Translations under genes and position numbers: made by a program | Assembly (NCBI GenBank): GCA_030144725.1 | Contig: JASKMD010000007.1 | Coordinates: 8,171,568-8,235,567, forward strand | DNA: 64,000 nt | Origin: Haematococcus lacustris | Lineage: Eukaryota > Chlorophyta > Chlorophyceae > Chlamydomonadales > Haematococcaceae | Direction of reading: 5' to 3' | The notes under the pieces: generated by a model | Told to the model about the DNA's origin: nothing | Database searches by the model: none | Seen by the model: only the letters and a program-made list of their open reading frames with translations | Shown here: piece by piece, positions 55,466 through 64,000 of the stretch | How the letters are laid out: each line of letters starts with the position of its first letter | Position numbering within the stretch: the stretch's first letter is position 1

Positions 55466-58400
55466 GGGGGGGTGTCAAGCTGTGTTGGGGCAGCGAATGT
55501 GGTGCAGACCCAAGGCTTGGGTGTAGGGGCATGGGGGGAGGAGGGCTGGGCAGCCTGTGGCTGTGCTGCGAGCGCCATGTCATGCAGCGCCATCAGCGTA
55601 GGCCGGGTCTGCTGGTGGCCTGACCCTGCCGGCATGCTGGCTGAGGGGGGTGGCGGCCCCGGCGGCTGCGGCGGCTGCTGGGTGCCAGGGGCTGGAGCAG
55701 GGTGTGGCATGGCTGGCCACAGCACCAGCTGACCCTGGCCCAGCTGCTGGCTGGAGCTGCTGGCTAAGGGAAGGACCTCGGAAGGAGGTGGGGCGGGAAG
55801 AGGGCCTGCAGCCCCCACGTGCTGCTGCTGCTGCTGCTTTAGGGGGACAGCTGTGGGGCTGCTAGGCCTGACGCCATGCAGCAGTGAGTGTGGTAGAAGA
55901 GGAGGTGGGGGCGGGACAGCAGCAGCCCTGTGTTCAGCCCCATTGCTAGGTGAGGAGGAGTGAGAGGGGTGCCACCCGCTGTTGTTGCTGGGGCTGCTGC
56001 GGGGGCTACCGCTAGCCCCAGTGGCCCTGGCCAGGCCCACATGAGGGCCGATGGGTTGCAGGGTGTATGTTGGGCCTGCTGTGGTGGAGTCAGGGAGCAA
56101 GCCACCCCAGGTCCCTGGCTGCCTGGGGGGCCCAGGCTTAGGGGAGTTGCCCCAGCCTCAAGTCAGGTACTGTATGACCAACACCATCAGCAGCAGTAGC
56201 AGCAGCAGCAGCAGCCATCACAGCTGATCCAGGCAGTGAAGGTGGGCTGGGCTTTGCGGCTGCATTGGCAGGCAGGGAGGTGGGAGCAGGCAGCTGGGGG
56301 GGCTGGGCGCTGGGAATTGAGGGTGGGGCGCGGCCCAGCAGTGCGAAGGAGTACATCAGGGTGGACAGGGTCTTGGCGCTGTAGGTGGGCAGCCGGGTGA
56401 AGGTGATCTGCGGCCAGGGGGCCAGGGAGGGAGGTGCGTGAAGGGGGAGAGGCAGGGGGAGGGGGAAGGGCCAACCTCCATCCTTCAGCCTCCTGCCCAG
56501 CAAATGCTCTGTCAGCCATAAAGCCTACTTGGACCGCTGAGGGGGCAGGGTGGAACCCAGTCAGCACGTGCAATATTCTTCTCTAAGGTCATGGGTTCTA
56601 CTCCTGTCACCGGCCTCCCAGCCCCCCGGCCTACCCCCTGCCAGTACCTTCGCTGCCCCACTGCACCTGGCAGAAGGTGTGCTGCCACTTGTCTGACATC
56701 TGGCACTTGAGCTTTGCCACGCCCCACAAGAAGCTGGCTGTTGCCTCGCCATCAAACTCTGGCAGCTGCCGCAGCCCCTCCTGAGCCAGGGCCAGGGCCA
56801 GGGCCCCGGGGGGGAACAGGTCCAGGCTGGCTAGGGCCCAGGCCAGGCGGGGCAGGCTCTGGGGGGAGCACTGCTGGCGGGCCAGGCAGTGGCTGAGCGC
56901 TGAGTACAGCCCGTCCTCCCACTCGCGCTGCTCCACGGTGCGCCGGGGCAGGCTGCGCATGTTGGCTAGGCCCCACAGCGTCATGGACAGGGCGTGGTCA
57001 CCAAACCTGACCAGGGCCAGGCAGGCGGCAGGGGGGCAGGCAGCAGGGGGGTGGTCAGCATGGGCATGCTAGCATGCATGATTGAAGCATGCGGGCTGAC
57101 CATAGCAGGTCAAGCTGCTGCAGCCTAACAGACGCTGGGGTGGGCAGCTGGCCTTTTCACCCCCTGGTGGACCTGAGTAGTGGGAGCTGGGGCTGGTGAG
57201 CATGAGGTGACAGCCACCTGGGCAACAGAGGCCTGCTGTGCTTGTAGAACAGCTGCATCCACTGAGGGGAGGCCGTGACGCCCAGCAGCCCCAGTGAGTA
57301 TATGATGATGTTGAAGGACTGCGGCAGGACAGGGGCACCAGGGCAGCAGCAGAGACGCAGTGGCCACAGGGGGCAGGGAGCAGGGCAGGGGGCAGGGGGT
57401 AGAAGGCAGGGGGCAGGGGGCAGTGCAGCAGAGCAGGGAGTGGTGGGCAGGGCAGGGGGCAGGGGGCGAGGCAGTATGGGGCAGGGCAGGGGCCAGGGCA
57501 GCAGGGGGCAGGGGGCAGGGAGGGGGAGGGGCAGGGGCAGGGGAGGGGGTAAGCACCTACAGCGTCTGTCTTCACCGCATCATGAACTTCATCCTGCCTG
57601 GCTCCCCCTACGTCTACAGTCTTGCCACTACGCTCTATGCTGACCTGGCTGCTGCTGACCTGCATGCTGACCTGCATGCTGACCTGCATGCTGACGCTGG
57701 CCTGGCAGTGCTGGCTGCTGACCTGGCTGCTGCTGCCAGCCTCACCTGCACATTCATGTCTGCCAGCTGTGGCTCAACTGTGTCCAGCAGGTCATAGATC
57801 AGTGGCTCCCGCATGCGAAGCTTGGCCAGTGCGTGCAGCACAGACGAGATGCCCCAGCTGTCAAAGTCTTCCAGCTGGGCCCGCACCTGAGCTAGCAGCG
57901 GCCGTGCTATGTGCTGGGCCTGCTGCAGGGCTCTGTCTGCCACGCCCCTGTCGGCACTGGCCCTCCCAACGCTTAACGCCCTGGACTGGACATGAGAACC
58001 ATGCTCGGGCTGAACTGGGTGTTGGGAGGGATGGACTGCTTGCCCTGGGGGCTGTGTGTGTGGCTGGGAGAGGGGGAGAGGCTGCAGCTCTGGCGAGGCG
58101 TGGGGCTGTGGTTGCAGAGGCCTGAATGCCCTCGTGCCCAGCTGGGACACTTTGGTCAGGGCAGCTGTGAGATGGATGACATTCAGGCTGGAGCTGTGCA
58201 GCTCCAGTATCTTGGCCACCTCTCTCAGACTAGCTGACTTCTTGAGCAACGAGGTGATCCAGGAATCCTCCATAGGCACATGGCCAGACCTTTCAAGGGA
58301 TGGCTGCTGGCTTTTTGAGTCGAGCCTGTGCTGCTCCCTGCGCCCAGCATGCTGCACCCTGCGCCCAGCATGCTGCACTGCCGAAAAGCGCGAAGGGATG

Positions 58401-58609
58401 GGCTCTTCAGCCCCTTGTAGGTATTCTGGCGAGCGGAGCAGAGCCGGCTGTATCACATGTGGTGCTTCCTTGTCTGCCTCATGCTGGAGTCGTTCTGTGT
58501 GTTGGCGGCGCGCGGTTGAAGACCTCGCAAATGCGGGCTTCAGCACGTGTACACTATCCACCAACGGAGGCTGCGCGGTGGTGGTCACGCCTGGGGACAC
58601 CGCAGTCAT
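52819..58609 (-). CDS. Octotricopeptide-repeat (OPR) protein, Tbc2-like organelle RNA-binding factor
   Basis: OPR proteins bind specific chloroplast or mitochondrial transcripts and control their stability or translation. Exons 58609-57746, 57318-57218 and 57006-56667 join in phase. They are followed by one from about 56409, one from about 56110 to 55162, one at about 54621-54325, and a last one from about 53606 to the stop at 52819. The N-terminal block SLREVAKILELHSSSLNVIH is characteristic. Repeat cores include SFNIIIYSLGLLGVT, ALSMTLWGLANMRSLP, TLSTLMYSFALLG, ITCNLLYSFAKLRLLPE, GLSNTVWALAKLQSPP, LGMMVWALVQLQAQ and DIFWALSELDL. A long Pro/Gln-rich insert separates the middle repeats. No RAP domain was seen. 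The exact splice between 56409 and 56110 is unresolved. The target RNA cannot be inferred. Confidence 0.85.
53851..54110. repeat. (TCCCA)52 pentanucleotide repeat
   Basis: 260 bp of perfect TCCCA units in the OPR intron between exons 54621-54325 and 53606-52819. Confidence 0.98.
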
Positions 58610-58904
58610 AGTATGCTGCTACAGGACGCTGTCTGCGCATACAGACTGCGAGCTTTGGGAGTCTGGTGACTGGCATGGCTTGACTTTGGGTTTAGAAACA
58701 TGGCGTCACTATTTCTATGTGGCAGATACACTGCGCTCAACCTCAGGAAGCAGTTGTGTGAAAGTTTCAAGGACGTGGCTATGGGAGCTGCTGCCCCACA
58801 CATCTGCAACCCTCCATGACGCCAGGCACCTCATTTTCAGAATGAAGTGATACGAGTTTCATCACTGCTGACGGCTTAAGCGGTGTAAGCCACATCATCA
58901 TCGT
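58610..58904. other. Interval upstream of the OPR gene
   Basis: No gene recognised. It probably contains the OPR promoter and 5' UTR. Confidence 0.35.
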
Positions 58905-59370
58905 CAGAGGCGTCAGGCGGGTCAACAGAGATGGTCGGCCGTTGTGGTCCCTTTCCATTACGAGATAATCACAAATCGTTATATAGTCTTCTTTAAATGG
59001 CGGTAAGTTGTTGGAATGGAACTCATATGTACATTCACCACACACTCATGTTATGACATCAATGCAAGACATGTCTAGGTGTTGACCTGTGTGTAATTTC
59101 TTTACACACAAGCACACACAAACTTATCTACAGGATGAGCCCAGCAACCAGGGGGTAGCTTGCAAACCCCTTGCTTAAATTGCCGTCAATAGCCTACGAC
59201 ACAACAGAGGACAACCCATTGCAACTAGCTATAGAATGCGTCACAGGCAGCCTTAGCTCCTTGCCACGACCATTGTCGCGACCAATGAGGACCTCACAGC
59301 CACCAAGGGACCACGTGTGACACGCGCAGGCCAAGCAACCCCCACCATTACCATGACCATTAAGAAACAA
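58905..59370 (+). repeat. Dispersed repeat R2, copy 1
   Basis: Directly repeated at 62803-63222. The best block, from CACCACACACTC to the ACCATTACCATGACCAT phrase, is nearly identical apart from small indels. It has no recognised protein. A piece of it also occurs at 42320-42380, and weak traces at 40368 and 59936. Confidence 0.8.
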
Positions 59371-60035
59371 CACCGTCATGACAGCCGCACCTACGCTGAC
59401 ACAAGATACAGCCAAGGGGCCCTTTCCAAGCCTGACTAAGGTGTGAGCCCCAAGCGCATCACCCCTCCCTCAGCAGCCCCTGCACTCCAAGCACAGCCCC
59501 AGACCCCCTAAACCTGTACCTACACTCGGGACCAGAGTTCAGGATGGTGAAGGTGGCACCACCAAGTGGCTGGGTGCTGGCACTCTGTGTACAGTCTGTA
59601 CTCTGCCCTCCCTGCCGCTACACTGGGCGGTTGCAATCTTAGGAGACAGAACCTGTGAGATGGGTGTGTCCACAGCAGCTAGGTCTTCCAGAAGCCATGA
59701 GGCTGACTAGGGGCCCTGAGGCCAAGGCTCCCTGCCTAGCTGCGACTGCCTTGTGATGCACAGAAAGGTGGCACAGCTGGGCTGCCAGGCTTGCAGCTGG
59801 ACCTCACTCAGCACCAGTCTCAGGAGCTGGGGGAGGAGGTAGGGTGGAGGGCCAGAGGGGGCTGGTTGTAACGCACATGCAGCTGCTGGCTGGCCTGCTG
59901 GCCCGCCCACTTGCTTGTGTTGTCTGACAGTGGCACTCACTCATGTTGAGACATCCATGCAAGGCATGTTTGTGTGTCACTGGAAGGGTGGGCTGGTGGG
60001 CCATCCATGTGAGGTCTCCCATTGCTCCATCCGGC
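59371..60035. other. Intergenic interval
   Basis: Nothing recognised beyond short repeat traces (CACTCATGTTGAGACATCCA at 59937). Confidence 0.35.
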
Positions 60036-61587
60036 TCACTGGACAAAGACTGGTGTCTTGCACATGGGGCACTGGGCGGTGCGGCCCTGCTGCCTGATCC
60101 ATGGCTGCACACAGCTTGCATGGTACTGGTGCAAGCACGGCAGCGTCATGACCAGCCCGCCCTCGTCCACCACCTCCAGGCAAATGGAGCAAGTCAGTGT
60201 CCCAGGTGCGCCCTCCTCCCTCCCTTGGCACTCCGTCTTGGCATCACCGGCTGCAATGGCCTGGTCCTGGCCTGCTGAGGAGGACGGGGCGGCAGCAGGC
60301 GTGACAGGGACTGTGGTGGCATCAGCAGCAGCTGACTCCCCAGCGACCCCCTGCTTGCTGCTGTCCAGGGCTGCACCGGGGACGTCCAGGGATCTGGGGC
60401 AGGTGTGTGGGCTGGGCCGTGGCTTATGATAGGTGTGGGTGGGCAGTGTGGCCATCTCTTCATCTGTGACGGCTGACACTGTGCTGGTGGGTGCGGGCGC
60501 TGCGCGCGCAATCTGGTGCGCCAGGTGGCTCATCAGCAGCGCTTCCAGCTCCACTGCGAACCACCACACACCACGCAAGCTGTCACTGCTGGCCTGCTGC
60601 TTGGACCCAAGACACACAGCCTAGCCCTGCCTGCTTGGTGGTGTGCATGTTGACGCTGTTTGGTTTAAACAGCCATGCATGATGCATGAGAACAGGCAGC
60701 TGATGTGCTGTACAACCAGCAGCATCGAAGGTTTGTGCAGGCAAGGCACACATACAGATGGTCTGTTCAACTGCTCACCAGCGGTGTGAGGGGCGTCACT
60801 CGTCCCGGCTGGCTGCATTCGCAAAGCAGTACGTCCTCCTCTGGGCATGACCACCACCTGCCCAGATTGCAATGCACGGAGCAGGCCACCCGCATGCCGT
60901 GTCACCAGTTCTTGGCTGCCAGCTCTGGTGCCAGCCACTGCGCCCTGCTCCGCAAGCTGCAGAACAAGCAGGCACCACAATGTGTGTCAGCTGACAGGTT
61001 GCAAACATGGGGGAAGTGGACATATGTGTCAGCGGCTGGAGGCTTTCATAAGGCGGTGGTGCACCGATGTGTTGCTGTAGGGCCACTGACCTCTCTGGCC
61101 ATGGTCTGCTCAGCTTGCAGTCTTGCTGCTCTCAAACACACGAACATCGATAGGCTGGCCAAGAAAAAGAACTGCGTGCAGGGCGGGACGGGGGGGGGGG
61201 GGGGGGACCTGTCAAACATCGCTGATACGCTGCATGCAGCGCTGCTGTCGCACACTGCCTACCGCCATCCCTGCGGGTACGGCTTGAAATATAAGCAAAA
61301 TAAAGAACTGCGAGAGAAGCAGGAGGAATTAGTCGGGCAACGTCAGTTTCTGCATGACGCTGCGGAAGTTCGCAGGCAGGCAGCATTGCCAGGCACGGCA
61401 TACTCACCAAGAAGAATAGCAATGAGGGGACCGCCTGGTTTTGCTGGGGCTCGTCAGACTCAAAGTCATCCGCTGGTCCAGCATAGGGGCGTACAACAGG
61501 TGGACGCGGCTGCGCCTGGGCCTCAAGGTCTGCCTCGGGCTCGGAAGTTGGCACTGCCTGGCCCCTGCCTGTGAAAAGTCGCCACAT
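60036..61587 (-). CDS. Membrane-anchored RING-H2 zinc-finger protein, putative E3 ubiquitin ligase
   Basis: The last exon (about 60553-60036) ends with a RING-H2 finger: CSIC, then LPCLHQYHASC, then CPMC, matching the C3H2C3 spacing used to recruit E2 enzymes. An apparent first exon (61587-61408) starts MWRLFTGRG and ends in LLFFL. Spliced in phase to 61307 it continues FFILLIFQAVPAG, forming one transmembrane helix across the junction. A middle exon near 60953-60852 (GSQELVTRHAGGLLRALQSG) is likely. Phases between the middle exons were not fully reconciled, so the model is provisional while the RING is secure. Confidence 0.65.
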
Positions 61588-61857
61588 GACTGCTCTTGCG
61601 TTGCCTGGGCAAGCTTCCAGGAATCGCGGTCCTTTCTCCTCTTCACATCCATGCAAACGCGCATGCGCAGATGGTTTTAGGAACACGTACGCAAGCGACA
61701 GAAAAGGCGGAAGCTGAGCCACTCACACACCTTCCACATGCTCACAAGCACAGGTAGCCTGCTGAATGCCGTGCTTGCTGTGTGTTTTTTCAAACATGTA
61801 GATTGTGACAGCATCTCCCTCATTTCAATCCACTCCACATCAAAAGCTCATAGTATC

Positions 61858-62094
61858 AGCGCCTTGGCCCTCAACCTAAAGCCTTCATTGCAGTCGAACA
61901 CTGAGCGTGGACCACTACAAAACGGTGCTTGGTCTGTGTGGAGTTCACATGCACATGGCATGCACATGGCATACACATGGGCATGGTCGCCTACCACCTG
62001 ACCTGTTGCCTGACCCAGAGGGCTATCATGTAGAGTTGGCATGACAAAAATGCACTAAGTGTAAGCTGATACCAGCTCAAAGGGGGGTCACACA
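61858..62094 (-). mobile_element. 3' noncoding end of TnpB/Fanzor-like element copy 3
   Basis: It matches 32480-32729 along its whole length, including the CATGCACATGG tandem units, and 8912-9123 in the part nearest the stop codon. Confidence 0.55.
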
Positions 62095-62492
62095 CTACTG
62101 TGCCTGAGCAGCCTGCTGCTTGGGCTTGGGTGGTTTGTCTCGCAGCCGCTTGTAGCCCAGGCCTGGGTACTCCTTGCCCTTGGCTGACAGAGCTCCCTGC
62201 TCTGGCCACCAGCACAGCACCAGTGGGCGCAACCTGCTCTCCCCAATGCGCTGCATGTTCAGCGCTGCATTGCAGTCCCTGTCCAGCCACCTGCCTGGCT
62301 GTGGTGCTGGCTTGACTTTGGCAGCCTTGGTGGGCTGGGTAGGCTCAGCTGCCTCTGGCTCAGCCTTGGTGCGTTTGCTGCGCTTGGCTGGCGGGGGAGT
62401 GCTGGGCCCCGGCTCTGAGGGTGCTGGCTGTGTGGCCTCCTGGCTGTTGCATGGGGCCTGTGGGGGCTTGCGGGGGGGGAGCGGGTTCTTAG
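62095..62492 (-). pseudogene. TnpB/Fanzor-like nuclease, copy 3 (5'-truncated, frame open)
   Basis: The frame runs from PRKPPQAPCNSQ through the Lys/Pro linker to WLDRDCNAALNMQ and LGYKRLRDKPPK, ending at 62095. Unlike copies 1, 2 and 4, this part has no stop or frameshift. Homology ends near 62492, where unrelated C/T-rich sequence begins, although an open frame continues by chance to 62718. Confidence 0.6.
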
Positions 62493-62700
62493 TATCAGCA
62501 CCGGCGCTCCACTTTCCCTGCAGGGTGTCATTACGGGACAGAGGCAGAGGCAGGGGCTGGGGCCAAAGGAGGGCAGTGAGGCAGGAGGCAGTGAGGCTGT
62601 GGGGCAGGGGGATAAAAGGGGGCGGGGGGGGCAGGGGGGCTGGGGGGCAGGGGGGCAGGCAGCAGGGCATCTCCATCTGGCAGATGATGGGTCTACCTTT

Positions 62701-62790
62701 AACTTGATGATGCTTCAACTTGATTGGAGTAGCTGAGCGAGATTACCCACAGGCAAACATGTTGTTCCTTGTTGAATGAGTTTGTTTGTC
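62701..62790 (-). repeat. Dispersed repeat R1, partial copy
   Basis: The reverse complement matches the AACAAGGAACAACATGT and GTGGGTAATCTCGCTCA part of the copy at 27036-27240. Confidence 0.7.
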
Positions 62791-62802
62791 TGACACGAGT
62801 TC

Positions 62803-63222
62803 CATCAGAGGCATCAGGCGTGCAGGTCAACAGAGAGTCGGCGGTTGTGTTCTTTACATGGCGGTGCTTGGTTGGAATGAAACTCAAAAGCACAGTCACC
62901 ACACACTCTGTTGTGACTGTTATGACATCAATGCAAGACATGTCTAGGTGTCAACCTGTGGGAAGTTTCTTTACACACAAGCACACACAAACTTATCTAC
63001 AGGATGGGGCCCAGCAACCAGGGGGAAGCTTGCAAACCCCTTGCTTAAATTGCCGTCAATAGCCTACGACACAACAGAGGACAACCCATTGCAACTAGCT
63101 ATAGAATGCGTCACAGGCAGCCTTGGCTCCTTGCCACGACCAATGAGGAACTCACGGCCATTAAGGGACCACGTGTGACACGCGCAGGCCCAGCAGGCCC
63201 CACCATTACCATGACCATCAAG
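62803..63222 (+). repeat. Dispersed repeat R2, copy 2
   Basis: Direct repeat of 58905-59370. Confidence 0.8.
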
Positions 63223-63239
63223 GAACCACTCATAGAAAC

Positions 63240-63474
63240 TAATCCCTGCATTTGTCCCTGCACTTTGACCGACCTTGTCCGATCGGGCTGAAAATTTGAT
63301 AGATAATAGTTTGCAGAAAATAAAACATATTTTTCAAGAAAGCTATTTTGAGAATATCAAAAGCTGTTGAGCTGTGGCCCGCAACCTATCCCTGCACTCC
63401 TCCCTGCACTTAGGTTACAGGGCCACAGCGCAGCCGCCTGAAAAATATGTTTCATTTTCTGCAAACTACCATCT
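63240..63474. mobile_element. Foldback (MITE-like) element with about 38-bp inverted repeats
   Basis: Arms 63307-63336 and 63439-63468 are inverted repeats with one mismatch in 30, and pairing extends weakly to 63301 and 63474. The interior has two TCCCTGCA phrases. The left flank (63242-63300) plus part of the left arm recurs inverted at 37949-38035. No coding sequence. Confidence 0.65.
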
Positions 63475-64000
63475 GTAACGGCGAGCCTCGAGCGACACCG
63501 TTCCCCTTTGCCCGCGACACCTGTGTACTGCCTATGGCGGGCACAGGTGGGCGCATTACTTTTACCGAGTGAGTAGGGCAGGTTAAAGCCTAGCAGCGCA
63601 AGCTGTGAGGACAACTGGTTCGATTCCAGGGGGCCCCGTTCTAAGCCCTAGCCCTCTCACGAGGTTTTCCTGTAAACTTCTCCATGGCAGTTTTCCTCGC
63701 AACACGCAAGACGGTCTCTCGGCTAACAACGTGCACTGCACGTTACAGAGTGGTTTCCGACCAGACTTGCGTTTGCGAGGGCATCATGCCTCCAGCCTTC
63801 GGCTGACTTCTGGCTTTCACGCTAGTGGAGCTTCGGCTTTGGAGAACGCTGACAGTGGAGGCGAACAGCCAACGCTGCCCACCATTATCGGCGGTGGTCG
63901 TTCCTGCCTATGTTTCTGCCTAACAAGCTGGTTTGCCTTTACGGATTTGTCCGTAGTTGCCACATTTCGCCCTCCGACGATGGCTACTCCCAAAGGCTAC
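63475..64000. other. Right edge of the window, unassigned
   Basis: Lower-GC sequence with several small hairpins (for example CAGCCTTCGGCTG near 63794). An ATG at 63980 opens MATPKGY at the very edge, which might begin a gene or transposon frame outside the window. Confidence 0.3.

Noticed and set aside
60705..61574. 289-codon plus-strand frame
   Set aside because: The composition is mixed with no domain. The minus strand over the same region has splice-compatible exons leading to a clear RING-H2 domain.
62492..62718. N-terminal extension of nuclease copy 3
   Set aside because: The frame stays open, but homology to copies 1 and 2 stops near 62492 and the remainder is C/T-rich low-complexity sequence.
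63617..63627. GGTTCGATTCC, a perfect tRNA B-box
   Set aside because: No matching A-box, acceptor stem or anticodon arm can be drawn around it; probably chance or a SINE trace.

Overview
This window is nuclear DNA from a green alga, most likely a volvocalean (Chlamydomonadales), and the overall style suggests Haematococcus. The evidence is high GC, short exons split by many introns with GTGAGT-type donors and CAG acceptors, plant-type chloroplast proteins beside an octotricopeptide-repeat (OPR) protein, and extreme penta- and hexanucleotide microsatellites. The species call is an inference. There are no bacterial operons or CRISPR arrays.

Layout: 349-8478 (-) is the mitochondrial glycine decarboxylase P-protein, for which 14 of the exons join in phase. 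8912-16800 is a nested transposon: an intact Ty1/copia element (9723-16092) sits inside a decayed TnpB/Fanzor-like gene. About 18562-23366 (+) is a ribonuclease-inhibitor-type leucine-rich-repeat protein. 25833-28386 (-) is a plastid thioredoxin-fold protein resembling the C-terminal domain of APS reductase. 29185-36706 (+) is a coiled-coil protein with eight phase-consistent exons. 38568-41899 (+) is the chloroplast maltose exporter MEX1 (seven exons, 413 aa). 42484-49803 (-) is a Popeye-domain-like membrane protein. 52819-58609 (-) is a Tbc2-like OPR protein, and 60036-61587 (-) is a membrane-anchored RING-H2 protein. Gene-poor intervals at 23.4-25.8, 37.2-38.5, 50-52.8, 58.6-60 and 61.7-64 kb are mostly dispersed repeats.

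The most interesting system is the repeated TnpB/Fanzor-like element. Four loci carry pieces of the same C-terminal RuvC-III-like region (a D-R-D-C-N-A-A-L-N motif). Five loci share a noncoding segment that lies just downstream of that reading frame in three of them. In three of those five copies the far end forms a hairpin whose differences become G.U pairs, or swap between G.U and A-U, on the sense strand. That is the position where a guide (omega) RNA would be expected in this nuclease family. The copia element interrupts one copy with a 5-bp target duplication, and removing it rejoins the reading frame. The 500-N assembly gap falls in one LTR and is predicted to represent only 14 real bases.

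The host genes do not form an operon. MEX1, the OPR protein and the thioredoxin-fold protein look plastid-directed, and the P-protein is mitochondrial.
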